Notes: generated by a model from the letters alone, not told the origin. Positions 23,612 to 33,357 are shown, counted from the first letter of the stretch. The stretch is 64,000 bases of DNA from Bacteroidota bacterium (GCA_018262715.1 JADFDS010000011.1:227760-291759), one strand, 5' to 3'. Numbers and translations: made by a program.

Positions 23612-24596
23612 TCAGGTTCGCAGACATCATGTATTCAGCTATCTGAACCGCGTTGGTTGCAGCGCCCTTGCGTATGTTATCAGCCACAACCCACATGTTG
23701 AGGGTCTTCTCCTGCGAGAAATCGCGCCTGATGCGTCCCACAAACACCTCGTCATGGTCATGAGCCGTGAGCGGCATGGGGTACTTGTTCTGTGAGGGAT
23801 CATCATACAGCACCACACCGGGGGTTGAGGCAAGCAGCGCTCTCACCCTGTCAAGGTCGAATTCGCGGGCAAACTCAATGTTTACAGACTCTGAATGCCC
23901 TCCCGTCACCGGGACTCTTACGGCCGTGGCGGTGACCCGTATCTCTTCATCGTTCAGTATCTTGCGTGTTTCGTTCACCAGCTTCATCTCCTCCTTCGTG
24001 TAGCCGTTGTCAAGGAAGACGTCGCACTGTGGTATACAGTTAAGGTCGATGGGGTAGGGATATGCCATTTCACCGCTCAGCCCGCGTCTCTCGTTTTCAA
24101 GCTGTGTCTTGGCCCTGATGCCGGTGCCGGTCACTGACTGGTAGGTTGAGATCACAAGCCGCCTTATGCCGTACTCCCTGTGAAGGGGAGCGATGGCCAT
24201 CAGCATCTGTATGGTAGAGCAATTGGGATTGGCAATAATGCGGGTTGCTGAAGTGATTGCAGCAGCGTTTATTTCGGGTACCACCAGCGGTATACCCTTC
24301 TCCATTCTCCATGCGGAAGAGTTGTCAATTACCGTGGTGCCATTTTCGGCGAAGACAGGAGCCCACTCCTTTGAAACCGATGCACCGGCGGAGAACAGCG
24401 CCACGTCAGGAACAGCCTCAACGGCTTCCATCACGCTAACCACCTTTGCCGGTTTGCCCCTGAATATCACCTCCTTGCCGGCTGAACGCTCCGATGCTGC
24501 CGGAAAAAGCCTGTCAACCGGAAATTGTCTCTCTTCGAGAACTTTCAGCATCATTCTGCCAACCATCCCGGTTGCACCGACAACTGCTACTTTCAT
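23604..24596 (-). CDS. asd: Aspartate-semialdehyde dehydrogenase
   Basis: 330 residues from MKVAVVGATGMVGRMM (start 24596; the track adds 18 residues with no family match). The NADP-binding Gly motif GATGMVG opens the protein, the catalytic Cys lies in NPNCSTIQM, and the later HSESVNIEF and MPLTAHDHDEVFVGRIRRD strands fit the Asd family. It reduces aspartyl phosphate to aspartate semialdehyde for lysine, threonine, methionine and diaminopimelate. It is divergent from the lamin-tail gene at 24677 and its stop region overlaps the end of hflX. Confidence 0.95.
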   Translation of the reverse strand: MKVAVVGATGMVGRMMLKVLEERQFPVDRLFPAASERSAGKEVIFRGKPAKVVSVMEAVEAVPDVALFSAGASVSKEWAPVFAENGTTVIDNSSAWRMEKGIPLVVPEINAAAITSATRIIANPNCSTIQMLMAIAPLHREYGIRRLVISTYQSVTGTGIRAKTQLENERRGLSGEMAYPYPIDLNCIPQCDVFLDNGYTKEEMKLVNETRKILNDEEIRVTATAVRVPVTGGHSESVNIEFAREFDLDRVRALLASTPGVVLYDDPSQNKYPMPLTAHDHDEVFVGRIRRDFSQEKTLNMWVVADNIRKGAATNAVQIAEYMMSANLIK

Positions 24597-24676
24597 TTCT
24601 TTCGTTTTTAAAAAAATTGTACGAACTTTATAAAGAGAAAAGTGCGACAAATTTAATCGTTTTTTAGTCCCGCTGC

Positions 24677-26377
24677 ATGAAAAAGATTATACTGTTGCCG
24701 CTATTGCCATTGTATCTGTCTGTTACGGCACAGACCGGCAGTGCTGCCTTTCCTTTCCCGGTCACAGGCGGCATTGTCATTTCCGAGATAATGGCCGATC
24801 CCACCCCGTCACGAGGCCTGCCTGAACGCGAGTATCTCGAGATATTCAGCCTGAGCAGGGATACCCTCGAACTTAAGGGGATCATGCTCATCGCAGGGAA
24901 TGACACTGCGTATCTTCCTGAAGGTGTGGCCGCTCCCGGAGAGCTGATCATACTGTGTTCCACCGGAAGCAGGGCTGACCTTCTTCCGTTTGGAAGGGTC
25001 ATGGCTGTGAAATCGTTCCCTTCGCTGAATGACGCCGGGGAGCTGATAGCCCTGCGTACCCCTGGCGGCTCCCTGGTACATTCGGTCAGCTACAGCCCGG
25101 AGTTCCTGGGTGACGGACCCCGCTCAGGCGGAGGCTGGTCAGCAGAGCTCACCGACACTGACAATCCGTTCCACGAGCCTGATGCCTGGAGTCCCTCGAC
25201 GGATCCATCAGGAGGCACACCGGGAAGGGTAAATTCAACCGTCACGGCAGTTGCAGACACGAGATGCCCTTCGGTAATCGCTGCCTGGCCTCAAACGCCC
25301 GGGGTGGTGGCAGTGCTTTTTGACGAAACAATTATCCTGGAGGAATCCGGGCCATGGCTGGCCGACGGCATTGAGACCATGCCTGCATTATCAGGCGATC
25401 CCGCTGACCGCACCCTTCTTGTGACCCTGGCAGGGGAGATTGACCCGGGTACTGTTCTGACCCTGCAGATCCCCCCGGGGCTGACCGACTTTGCCGGGAA
25501 TCAGCCCTGTACAGGCGATATCAGAACAGGTCTTCCTTCTGGTCCTGCGCCGGGTGAGATCATGTTCAATGAGCTAATGCCTGACCCTTCCCCCGGATGC
25601 AGTGAATACATGGAGCTGTTCAACAATTCGGGGAAGATATTTGACCTGTCCGCCCTGTTGCTTGCCGGAAGCAGCAAGGGGGCGGCAACGGCCATTACCG
25701 GCCTGCATCGTCAGCTTCTTCCCGGAGCTTTTGTGGCTCTCACTACAGGTAGGGAGGATTTCGCTTCGGTCTACCCCTGTGCCGATGAAAAGTCAGTGTT
25801 CCGGGCTGATCGGCTGCCTGCGCTGCCTGATGACGGCGGCACCCTGGTGCTCTATGACAGGAGCCTCAACGTCATCGACCGGGTCGACTTCAGTCCCGGC
25901 ATGCATATGATCTTTCTTTCAGGAACCGAAGGGGTGGCGCTAGAGAAAGTCTCACCCGGCATGCCATCTGATGTTGCGTCCGGCTGGCATTCAGCCTCCG
26001 GCGTATGTGGTTTCGGCACTCCGGGAGCGCCAAATTCAGTTTTAACCGGAGATACAGGTGAATCAGGCGGTCTCTCCCTCTCTACAGGCAGGATTTCGCC
26101 TGACGGCGACGGATTTGAGGATGTGATCTCGGTGGGTGTTTTCCCGGGAGGGGAGGGGAATGTCATTACTGTGACGGTATTCACTGACCGGGGTTATCCG
26201 GTAAGGCGGCTGGCTGAGAAGGTCACTGCTGATGCAGGAGCACAGTTCGTCTGGGACGGGGTGTCGGACAGCGGTGCCAGGCTGCCGGCAGGATTATACA
26301 TGATAATTGCTGAGTCATTCAATACTGCCGGCTCATCGCGCAGGTGGAAAAAGGTATGTGCCCTGCTTTACAGGTAA
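24677..26377 (+). CDS. Exported lamin-tail-domain protein
   Basis: 566 residues with a signal peptide (ILLPLLPLYLSVTAQ). Two lamin-tail domains are visible: residues about 30-175 (GGIVISEIMADPTPSRG, EYLEIFS) and about 295-445 (GEIMFNELMPDPSPGCSEY, MELFNNSG). Between them is an Ig-like domain (CPSVIAAWPQTPGVVAVLF). The C-terminus (RISPDGDGFEDVISV, FVWDGVSDSGARLPAGLY) is a FlgD-like Ig/CHU_C-type module common at the end of Bacteroidota exported proteins. It is probably surface-exposed, function unknown. 80 bp separate it from the divergent asd start. Confidence 0.8.
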   Translation: MKKIILLPLLPLYLSVTAQTGSAAFPFPVTGGIVISEIMADPTPSRGLPEREYLEIFSLSRDTLELKGIMLIAGNDTAYLPEGVAAPGELIILCSTGSRADLLPFGRVMAVKSFPSLNDAGELIALRTPGGSLVHSVSYSPEFLGDGPRSGGGWSAELTDTDNPFHEPDAWSPSTDPSGGTPGRVNSTVTAVADTRCPSVIAAWPQTPGVVAVLFDETIILEESGPWLADGIETMPALSGDPADRTLLVTLAGEIDPGTVLTLQIPPGLTDFAGNQPCTGDIRTGLPSGPAPGEIMFNELMPDPSPGCSEYMELFNNSGKIFDLSALLLAGSSKGAATAITGLHRQLLPGAFVALTTGREDFASVYPCADEKSVFRADRLPALPDDGGTLVLYDRSLNVIDRVDFSPGMHMIFLSGTEGVALEKVSPGMPSDVASGWHSASGVCGFGTPGAPNSVLTGDTGESGGLSLSTGRISPDGDGFEDVISVGVFPGGEGNVITVTVFTDRGYPVRRLAEKVTADAGAQFVWDGVSDSGARLPAGLYMIIAESFNTAGSSRRWKKVCALLYR

Positions 26378-26407
26378 CAGTAATACAATCAATGACATAT
26401 TTGCAGA

Positions 26408-27217
26408 TCAGAGAGCTGCGATGAGCTCTTTCATGATCCTTGTCATCTTCTCTTCGCTGTGTTCTGCCGCTGCCTGGACCGATTCATGAGTGGTGTACTC
26501 GATCTTCCCTTCAACGCCCAGGTCTGTGATTATGCTGACGGCAAACACCGGGATGCTCATATGCCTGGCAGTGATAACCTCCGGCACTGTTGACATACCA
26601 ACTGCGTCTGCCCCGATGATCCGGAAGAACCTGTATTCGGCAGGAGTCTCAAAAGTCGGGCCTGTGGTCGAGAGATATACTCCACTGGTGACAGGTATAT
26701 TCAGTCCTGTGGCAATCGCCTTTGCCTTCTCAATGAGCTTTTTGTCATAGGGTTCACTCATATCCGGGAAGCGGGGACCGATGCGGTCATCATTGGGGCC
26801 GATCAACGGATTGTCAACAAGGCATATATGATCGTCTATTATCATGATATCGCCAATCCTGAAGTTCGGGTTGACTCCACCTGCTGCATTGGAGAGGAAC
26901 AGCGCCCTGATGCCCAGTTCCTTCATGACCCTGATGGGGAATGTAACCTGTTCGGAGCCGTATCCCTCGTAATAATGAAAGCGTCCCTTCATGGCAACCA
27001 CCTTCTTGCCACCGAAATCGCCATAGATGAGCTTGCCGGCATGGCCCTGAACCGTTGAAACGGGAAAATCGGGAATATCCTTGTAGGGGATTTCAACCTG
27101 GATGTCAATCTCTGCCGTCAGACCGCCCAGTCCTGTTCCTAAAACAATGCCGGCATCAGGATCCTTAATCCCTTTTGAAGCCAGGAATTCAGCGGTTTTG
27201 ATAATCTTTTCCAGCAT
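26408..27217 (-). CDS. Purine nucleoside phosphorylase
   Basis: 269 residues, trimeric PNP-I type. Landmarks are GIVLGTGLGGL (phosphate site), VQGHAGKLIYG, RFHYYEGY, LSNAAGGVNPNFRIGDIMII, GPTFETPAEYRFFR and GADAVGMSTVPEVI, the purine and ribose site. It phosphorolyses inosine and guanosine to base plus ribose-1-phosphate. The gene overlaps the end of lpxK by 29 bp, so it is read from the sppA-lpxK transcript. Confidence 0.95.
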   Translation of the reverse strand: MLEKIIKTAEFLASKGIKDPDAGIVLGTGLGGLTAEIDIQVEIPYKDIPDFPVSTVQGHAGKLIYGDFGGKKVVAMKGRFHYYEGYGSEQVTFPIRVMKELGIRALFLSNAAGGVNPNFRIGDIMIIDDHICLVDNPLIGPNDDRIGPRFPDMSEPYDKKLIEKAKAIATGLNIPVTSGVYLSTTGPTFETPAEYRFFRIIGADAVGMSTVPEVITARHMSIPVFAVSIITDLGVEGKIEYTTHESVQAAAEHSEEKMTRIMKELIAAL

Positions 27218-28253
27218 ATGAGTAAACTTTATTTAGAAATAGTTCTTCATCTTCAATGAATTGCACCCTGACGGGCAGGTAATGTAACGCCTGCCTGACA
27301 TGGTCTGCAATATTAGTGATTTCTTTTAACCTGACGCCATCCTTGGCAGTGGTTACGATTATTTTGTCTGGCCCGCTCATTGCATTGAAGGCAGAGGTTA
27401 TTCTGCCGATATCTGCGGTGTTGTAAGCGTGGTGATCGGGGAAGGCAAGATGGTTAACGTGACCTGCGATGCTCCCGAGGTATTCTTCCAGTGGTGCCGG
27501 GTTGGCTATTCCTGTCACAAGGAGCACGGATGTGGTTCGCCGGATCGCGCCTGCGCTTTCGCTGTAAAGGTGAAGGGGCCGCCCGTAAGCGAGGGAGGTA
27601 AAGAAAATGGTCTCGCATGGACCTGCTGCAATCAGCTCTCTCCTGATCTCCTCCCTGACAGATGGTGAGGTCACTTCAGGAGTTTTGGTCACAATTACCG
27701 CATCGGCCCTTCTGACGGCTTTTATATGCTCGCGCAGCATCCCCAGGGGCAGCAGACGGTCACGTGTCATCAGCCTGTTGAAGTCGGTAAGTATGATATT
27801 CATTCCGGCTCTGACTGCCCTGTGCTGAAAGCCGTCATCAAGGACCACAACCCTGGTACCGGGGTCTGTCAGCATGATTTCCCTGATGCCGTTTACCCTG
27901 TCGCGGTCAACGAAGACCTGTGCCTGAGGAAGGCTCCGTGCCATCAGCAGCGGCTCGTCTCCTGAGGCGGCGGTGGTACTGTCAGCGGTGACCCTCATGA
28001 ATCCGCGGCTCCTGCGCAGGTACCCGCGGCTGAGCACGGCCACAGAGCCCGGTGATGAAAGTTTTTCAGCCAGGTAAATCACATGCGGTGTCTTGCCCGT
28101 ACCCCCGGCTGTGATATTCCCCACGCAGATAACCGGAACGCTGAATGAATGGCTCCGGAAGATACCGAGGTCATAGAGCCTGTTCCTCACTGCCACGGCC
28201 ATGCCGTAGATCTTTGAAACGGCCCACAGGAAAAGCTTCCCCGGCATTATCAT
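27189..28253 (-). CDS. lpxK: Tetraacyldisaccharide 4'-kinase
   Basis: 354 residues. A short membrane-associated N-terminus (MIMPGKLFLWAVSKIYG) precedes the Walker A motif GNITAGGTGKTP. Other family pieces are VAVLSRGYLRRSRG, GDEPLLMARSLP, VVLDDGFQHRAV and PLGMLREH. LpxK phosphorylates the lipid A precursor at the inner membrane. It lies 1 bp from sppA and runs 29 bp into the PNP gene, so the three form an operon. Confidence 0.95.
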   Translation of the reverse strand: MIMPGKLFLWAVSKIYGMAVAVRNRLYDLGIFRSHSFSVPVICVGNITAGGTGKTPHVIYLAEKLSSPGSVAVLSRGYLRRSRGFMRVTADSTTAASGDEPLLMARSLPQAQVFVDRDRVNGIREIMLTDPGTRVVVLDDGFQHRAVRAGMNIILTDFNRLMTRDRLLPLGMLREHIKAVRRADAVIVTKTPEVTSPSVREEIRRELIAAGPCETIFFTSLAYGRPLHLYSESAGAIRRTTSVLLVTGIANPAPLEEYLGSIAGHVNHLAFPDHHAYNTADIGRITSAFNAMSGPDKIIVTTAKDGVRLKEITNIADHVRQALHYLPVRVQFIEDEELFLNKVYSYAGKDYQNR

Positions 28254-28254
28254 C

Positions 28255-30024
28255 CTAGCGGATTTCCAGGTAGTATGGCATTGCAGCCTGTATTCCTCCG
28301 GAGGAGATGATGTCCTTCAGGTCGAAGTAATACCTTGAGACTTCTCCCAGTTCCTGGCGGATGGCCTTCGCCCTGATACCGCCGGCAAGTTCCTTCAGCA
28401 GCTTTGTATAAAGGTCTGCGCTCTCCGGCTTTTCTATAGTTCTGTATTCCTCCAGCCCGGCAAGGGTGGCAGCTTCACTGATTGCGTCCCTGAGCCCGCC
28501 GAACGAGTCGACAAGGCCGATGGGAATTGCGTCGGCGCCGCTCCAGACGTGGCCCTGTCCTATGCTGTCAACTGCAGGCTGGCTCATCTCGCGGCCTGCG
28601 GCAACCACACCGGTGAAGGTGTTGTATGTCCGTTCCACATTGTCCTGAAGGGCATCCTTTTCAAAGGCACTGAGCGGACGGGTCAGCGAAGGTGAGTCAG
28701 AGTGTGCGTTTGTGCGCACCACATCGGAGCTTATTCCCAGCTTCTTGTCAAGGAGTGTCTGTGCGTTGGGGATAAGGCCGAAGACGCCTATCGATCCGGT
28801 TATGGTAACGGGTGATGCAATTATCTTCCGCCCGGCGGCAGCGATATAGTAACCTCCGCTGGCGGCATAGTTGCCCATGGAGACCACAACAGGCTTGACT
28901 TTGTCAGTCAGCTCCACTTCACGCCATATCTGGTCGGAGGCTATGGCATTGCCGCCGCGCGAATTGACCCGGAAGACGATTGCCTTTACAGTGGAGTCTA
29001 GCCGGAGCTTGCGAAGCTCCTCCGCATACCTGTTGCCGCCGATGTTTGTATCATCGCCTTCACCCATGACTATGCTGCCCTCGGCGAAGAGAACCGCTAT
29101 CTTGTCTTTCCCTGTTACGGTGCTGTGCTTCACGGTAACGTTTGAATACTTTGACATTGAGACATAATTTATCTTCTTGCCACTGTCAATCCCTGCTGCA
29201 GTCCTGATACTGTCTTCGAGCTGATCACGATAAATGGTGCCGTCAATCAGCCCGGCGGCGGTCATAAGTGCAGCGTCATATCCCGCAAGTGAATCGGCGA
29301 GGCTCATTATCTTTTCGGCGGGTACGCCGCGGGTCTCAGAAACCGACTTCACCACATGTTCCCATATCGAGCCCATGTACCCGGATATCTGGAGGCGGTT
29401 CTCGTCGCTCAGCCTGTCGAGCATATAAGGTTCCACGGCCCCCTTGAATTTGCCGTGTCTTATTACCTGGACATCAACGCCCAGCTTTTCCAGGGCATCC
29501 TTATAAAAGGTGACTTCGGCGGCCAGCCCCTTGAAGTCGAACATTGAGGTGGGGTTGATCCAGATGGCGTCTGCAGCTGTTGAGATGAAATAGCTCTCCT
29601 GCATCAGCAAATAATCTGAATAGGAATAGATAAATTTCCCGCTCTTTTTAAATTCAAGCAGTGCGCTGCGCAGCTCGTCAGCTGTTGCCCATCCCGAGGG
29701 CATGGTTCCGTTCTCGATCAGAATGCCGCTCACCTTCTCATCTTCAGCTGCCTTCTTCAGGTTACTGAGCAACTCGTTGAGGCCCGGGGTCTGTGTAAAG
29801 GACATTGTCACCGGGTCAAGCATTGCCAGCGGATTGCTCTGTGAGCGGTCAGGGATCATAGCTCCGGTCTTTATTACGAGCACTGATTTTTCGGGGATTA
29901 CCACCGATTTCTTTCCTGCCGCTGCCATCCCGGAGAAGACCGAGAGCATGACCACAAAAAAGAGGATGCTGGTGATAATTATTCCTGCTATAACAGCCAG
30001 GACCATTTTAAGGAAGGTTTTCAT
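28255..30024 (-). CDS. sppA: Signal peptide peptidase SppA, long (67K) type
   Basis: 589 residues with an N-terminal membrane anchor (MVLAVIAGIIITSILFFVVM). The two tandem S49 halves are seen: the first contains the general-base Lys in RHGKFKGAVEPYML and the second the nucleophile Ser in NYAASGGYYIAAAGR, followed by TGSIGVFG. The length matches the E. coli tetrameric enzyme. It degrades cleaved signal peptides in the membrane. First gene of the sppA-lpxK-PNP operon. Confidence 0.94.
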   Translation of the reverse strand: MKTFLKMVLAVIAGIIITSILFFVVMLSVFSGMAAAGKKSVVIPEKSVLVIKTGAMIPDRSQSNPLAMLDPVTMSFTQTPGLNELLSNLKKAAEDEKVSGILIENGTMPSGWATADELRSALLEFKKSGKFIYSYSDYLLMQESYFISTAADAIWINPTSMFDFKGLAAEVTFYKDALEKLGVDVQVIRHGKFKGAVEPYMLDRLSDENRLQISGYMGSIWEHVVKSVSETRGVPAEKIMSLADSLAGYDAALMTAAGLIDGTIYRDQLEDSIRTAAGIDSGKKINYVSMSKYSNVTVKHSTVTGKDKIAVLFAEGSIVMGEGDDTNIGGNRYAEELRKLRLDSTVKAIVFRVNSRGGNAIASDQIWREVELTDKVKPVVVSMGNYAASGGYYIAAAGRKIIASPVTITGSIGVFGLIPNAQTLLDKKLGISSDVVRTNAHSDSPSLTRPLSAFEKDALQDNVERTYNTFTGVVAAGREMSQPAVDSIGQGHVWSGADAIPIGLVDSFGGLRDAISEAATLAGLEEYRTIEKPESADLYTKLLKELAGGIRAKAIRQELGEVSRYYFDLKDIISSGGIQAAMPYYLEIR

Positions 30025-30095
30025 CTCTGTACTATTGAATTAATTGACCAAATTATAAAAAAAACAGGCATCTTTAAAGGCCTGAACTACAAGTC

Positions 30096-30608
30096 ATGAA
30101 ATTATCAGCCTGTTCAGAGGTCATCGCGGGCCTCGGAAGCAACCTGGGAGACAGGTATGCAGCCCTTCAGCGGGCGCTGGAGCTGCTCGGGGAGGAGGCG
30201 GGAGAGATCACTGCGCTCTCCTCTGTCTGGGAGACCGAGCCATGGGGTTTTGATGCCGATGAAAAGTTTCTGAACATGGTTGCTGTGATAAAGACCAGCC
30301 GCAGGCCGGCACAGCTCATGCAGCTTTTCAGGTCAATCGAGGGGCGCATGGGGCGGAAGCGCAGCGGCGGAGGTAAATATGAGTCGCGTATCATTGACCT
30401 TGACATTCTCTTATGGGAGGAAAGGGTCATTTCCATTCCCGGGCTTGAGGTTCCTCATCCGAAGATAGCTGACAGGAGGTTCGTCCTGGAACCGCTCTCG
30501 GAGGTGGCCCCTGCAGCTGTTCATCCGGTCACAGGGCTGACGGTGGCTGAGATGCTACAGCTCTGTGCAGACAATTCCGATGTCAGGCTGGCTGCCCGTC
30601 AGTTATAA
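30096..30608 (+). CDS. folK: 2-amino-4-hydroxy-6-hydroxymethyldihydropteridine pyrophosphokinase
   Basis: 170 residues. FolK motifs GLGSNLGDR, ALSSVWETEPWGF, FLNMVAVIKT, GRKRSGGGKYESRIIDLDIL and VPHPKIADRRFVLEPL are all present. It transfers pyrophosphate from ATP to the pterin in folate synthesis. Divergent from sppA with a 71-bp gap, convergent with radC. Confidence 0.94.
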   Translation: MKLSACSEVIAGLGSNLGDRYAALQRALELLGEEAGEITALSSVWETEPWGFDADEKFLNMVAVIKTSRRPAQLMQLFRSIEGRMGRKRSGGGKYESRIIDLDILLWEERVISIPGLEVPHPKIADRRFVLEPLSEVAPAAVHPVTGLTVAEMLQLCADNSDVRLAARQL

Positions 30609-30697
30609 AGAAGGCCGCGGAATCAGCTGTCACCAGGGATGAATCAGGCCGGTTGCCAACCTGGTGCTGTGATGAACCAGCCGGATGCCGGCCGGTT

Positions 30698-31381
30698 TCA
30701 CATTGCCCCGTTGTCAGCAAAACTGTAATAATCCTTCCCGGCCACGATAAGGTGGTCAAGCAGCTGGATATCCATCAGCGCACCTGCCTCCTTAATCTTC
30801 TGGGTGATGCGGATGTCAGAGTCGCTTGGGCTGGTGTTCCCCGAAGGGTGGTTATGGCAGATGACGAGCCCGGATGCGAGTGTCTCGATCGCTTTTTTCA
30901 TGACAATGCGTACGTCGGTGACTGTACCGCTTACGCCTCCCTGGCTGATTTTCATCCTGCCTGTCACCCGGTTTGCCCTGTTGAGGAAGAGGATCCAGAA
31001 CTCCTCATGAGAGAGGTCTTCCATCAGGGGGCTGATAATGCTGAACACGTCGGCTGATGAGCGTATCTGCGGATTATCAGCGGCTTCAGCCATTTTTCGT
31101 CGTCGGCCCAGTTCGAGGGCTGCAGCGATGGTGACCGCTTTAGCTTCACCCATCCCTTTGATTTTCCGTATCTCGCCGGCGCTGAGTCTTCCCAGCTGGC
31201 CGAGTGAGTTACCGGCCATGGCCAGCAGTTCGCGTGCCAGGTCCAGGGCTGAGTTATTCCTGGTACCTGATCCTATGAGAATGGCTAACAGCTCAGCATC
31301 GCTGAGGCTTGAGGGGCCCTTGTTCCAGAGCCGTTCACGGGGCCTGTCCTCGACAGCCCAGTCTGTGATCTTCATTGACAT
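30698..31381 (-). CDS. radC: RadC/JAB-domain protein (UPF0758)
   Basis: About 227 residues from MSMKITDWAVEDRPRE (the track's four extra residues MFCC are unlikely). A helix-hairpin-helix region (IRKIKGMGEAKAVTIAAALELG) precedes the MPN/JAB metal motif HNHPSGNTSPSDSD, complete with the expected Ser and Asp. The biochemical role is unsettled despite the historic repair name. Confidence 0.9.
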   Translation of the reverse strand: MSMKITDWAVEDRPRERLWNKGPSSLSDAELLAILIGSGTRNNSALDLARELLAMAGNSLGQLGRLSAGEIRKIKGMGEAKAVTIAAALELGRRRKMAEAADNPQIRSSADVFSIISPLMEDLSHEEFWILFLNRANRVTGRMKISQGGVSGTVTDVRIVMKKAIETLASGLVICHNHPSGNTSPSDSDIRITQKIKEAGALMDIQLLDHLIVAGKDYYSFADNGAM

Positions 31382-31411
31382 GCAGCAAAACAATTTATCC
31401 CGGCTGCAATA

Positions 31412-31447
31412 TAAAAAAAACAGCCGTCACAAGGAAATGACGGCTGT
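31412..31447 (-). terminator. Terminator of rpsT
   Basis: ACAGCCGTCA and TGACGGCTGT form a perfect 10-bp stem around 8 nt; on the minus strand it is followed by eight T. 21 bp after the rpsT stop. Confidence 0.88.
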
Positions 31448-31467
31448 GAAATATTTGGAGTAGAACC

Positions 31468-31722
31468 CTATTTCAGGCTCTGAGCGTGTTTCGTTATTGA
31501 AGACTTGAGGTTGGAAGCCTTGTTCTTATGGATGACGTTTTTCTTTGCCAGCTTGTCAAGCATGGCATTAAGTTCGGGAAGCATCTTTTCTGCCTCTGTC
31601 TTCTCGGTGGTACTGCGCATCTTCTTGAGCGAGTTACGCATCGTACGGGCGTAGTACTTGTTGTCTTCCTTCCTTGTCTCGGCCTGTCTTACGGCTTTGA
31701 GTGCTGACTTATGGTTAGCCAT
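31468..31722 (-). CDS. rpsT: 30S ribosomal protein S20
   Basis: 84 residues, highly basic. The start [18 protein letters not shown] and the end [17 protein letters not shown] are the family's N- and C-terminal helices. It binds 16S rRNA. It lies 23 bp downstream of tRNA-Glu on the same strand and is likely in the same transcript. Confidence 0.95.
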   Translation of the reverse strand: MANHKSALKAVRQAETRKEDNKYYARTMRNSLKKMRSTTEKTEAEKMLPELNAMLDKLAKKNVIHKNKASNLKSSITKHAQSLK

Positions 31723-31745
31723 TTTTGTTGTTTATTGTAATTTAG

Positions 31746-31817
31746 TAGTCCATAGGGGAATCGAACCCCTGTTACCAGGATGAAAACCTGACGTCCTAAC
31801 CACTAGACGAATGGACC
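31746..31817 (-). tRNA. tRNA-Glu (anticodon UUC)
   Basis: The minus strand folds as acceptor GGTCCAT with ATGGACT, D arm GTCTAGTGGTTAGGAC, anticodon loop TTTTCAT (anticodon TTC at 34-36) and T arm CAGGGGTTCGATTCCCCT-like. 72 nt, CCA not encoded. The G1-U72 pair is unusual but fits the flanks better than a start one base later. Confidence 0.93.
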
Positions 31818-31837
31818 TTAAAGAACTTAAAAAAGCG

Positions 31838-31862
31838 GATGCAAAGATCGCATCTTTTTTTT
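31838..31862. terminator. Bidirectional hairpin between the beta-barrel gene and tRNA-Glu
   Basis: GATGC and GCATC pair around 7 nt, with T-runs on both sides (TTTTTTTT to the right on plus, CTTTTTT on minus). It likely terminates the beta-barrel gene ending at 31935. Confidence 0.5.
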
Positions 31863-31934
31863 AATCTGCAAAAAAATATGCAGAAAAAATGCTTCTTATT
31901 CTGATCCGCTCCGAAATGACAATGCAGGGCCTTC

Positions 31935-32402
31935 TCAGAAGACGTACCTTACTGAGAATCCGCCGTTCCAGTAGAAGAAGCCCGGTCCGCTGGTGAGCTG
32001 AATGGAGGGGCCTACTCCGAAGCCGAGGTTCAGCGGTATGTCATCAAATGTGTACTCCAGTCCTATTATCCCGTCAACACCGAGAAGGATACCGGTGCTG
32101 TATTCATTCTTCCAGTAATCATTCCAGAATCCGACATGTGCTCCGGGACCGATGAACCAGTCGAGATTGGGAGTCCAGTCAGTAGGATTCTGCCACTGGT
32201 AGAATCCGGTTACTGCAAAGTTATGACCCCAGTAACCAGTTCCTGCAATCAGTTCAAGTGCGTTGGTGCTGTTGAGGAATGTCTTGAAGGTAATACCTGA
32301 AGGATCACCTCCCCTGAGGCCAATGGCTGATTTGTAACTCTGAGCCTGCACTCCGAAAGTCAGTGCTGCCAGTACCAGTATGACAGTCAGTGTTCTTTTC
32401 AT
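31935..32402 (-). CDS. Small outer-membrane beta-barrel protein
   Basis: About 155 residues from MKRTLTVILVLAALTFGVQAQ (start 32402; the track start adds a non-signal extension). Alternating strands with aromatic ends (SAIGLRGGDPSGITFKTFL, ALELIAGTGYWGHNFAVTGFY, LDWFIGPGAHVGFW, GILLGVDGIIGLEYTF) and a terminal Phe (GGFSVRYVF) fit an eight-stranded barrel. GGDPSGITFK is typical of a Bacteroidota OmpA/OmpW-like unnamed family. Function unknown. Confidence 0.8.
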   Translation of the reverse strand: MKRTLTVILVLAALTFGVQAQSYKSAIGLRGGDPSGITFKTFLNSTNALELIAGTGYWGHNFAVTGFYQWQNPTDWTPNLDWFIGPGAHVGFWNDYWKNEYSTGILLGVDGIIGLEYTFDDIPLNLGFGVGPSIQLTSGPGFFYWNGGFSVRYVF

Positions 32403-32471
32403 CATAATTTTGTTTAGTTTGTATTGAACTTGCAAATATATATTTATCTAACAGATTCGGGAAAATTTTGT

Positions 32472-33281
32472 TTATTTAAAGAGCAACAGACTGAGCGCCA
32501 TCACGGCCATACCTGAGACAAGGCCATATATAGAAAGGTGGTGCTCGCCGTATTTCTCTGCTGCCGGCAGCAATTCGTCGAGTGAGATAAATACCATGAT
32601 TCCGGCAACGAATGAAAAGAGCACGCCCATAAGCGTGTCCGTCATGATCGGGAGGAGCAGCAGATAACCTGCGAGGGCTCCTACCGGTTCGGCAATGCCG
32701 CTCAGAAAGGAGAGCCTGAATGCTTTTCTCTTGCTGCCTGTGGCATAATATACCGGCACTGAGACGGCTATGCCTTCAGGGATGTTGTGTATTGCCACAG
32801 CTACGGCAATAGCTATACCTATCTGAGGGTCAGAAAGTGCTGCAGTGAATGTTGCCAGCCCTTCGGGGAAGTTGTGTATCCCAATGGCGATGGCAGTCAT
32901 TGCTCCCATGCGAAGCAGCCTGCCACTTCTCTGTTCCTCCTCGCCTCCTTCGATCTTTTTGAACTCATGAGGGTTCTCCTGTGACGGGATGAGTTTGTCA
33001 ATGATGCCTATGAGGGCTATGCCGGCAAAGAAGGCGATTACGGCTGCCCACCATCCCTGGCGCATGCCCATTGCTTCGGTCAGCACTTCGCGGCCCTTGA
33101 CAAAGATCTCAACGAAAGCCACATATATCATCACACCGGCTGAGAAGCCCAGGCTAAGAGTGAGAAACCTGGTGTTGGTCTTCTTTGCGAAGAATGCAAT
33201 CGTACTGCCCACACCGGTTGACAGCCCGGCAAACAGAGTAAGCAGGAACGCAAAAAGTACTGTGTTGAAGTCGGGGTTCAT
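32472..33281 (-). CDS. zupT: Zinc transporter of the ZIP family
   Basis: 269 residues with eight predicted membrane helices. The metal-binding helices read [14 protein letters not shown] and [14 protein letters not shown], the ZupT signatures, and a further acidic motif [13 protein letters not shown] lies near the end. It imports zinc and perhaps other divalent metals. 76 bp from the divergent MBL-fold gene. Confidence 0.94.
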   Translation of the reverse strand: MNPDFNTVLFAFLLTLFAGLSTGVGSTIAFFAKKTNTRFLTLSLGFSAGVMIYVAFVEIFVKGREVLTEAMGMRQGWWAAVIAFFAGIALIGIIDKLIPSQENPHEFKKIEGGEEEQRSGRLLRMGAMTAIAIGIHNFPEGLATFTAALSDPQIGIAIAVAVAIHNIPEGIAVSVPVYYATGSKRKAFRLSFLSGIAEPVGALAGYLLLLPIMTDTLMGVLFSFVAGIMVFISLDELLPAAEKYGEHHLSIYGLVSGMAVMALSLLLFK

Positions 33282-33357
33282 TGCTGTTTCAGCATTGCTA
33301 TATCATCAGTCAAAAATACCAAAATTGGTTATCTTGCATCCGTTAAAGGGCCATAAA

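Noticed and set aside
32989-33357. N-terminal extension of the MBL-fold ORF
   Set aside because: It runs through the divergent zupT gene on the opposite strand; the MBL fold begins at MKLSLFNISNF (33358).
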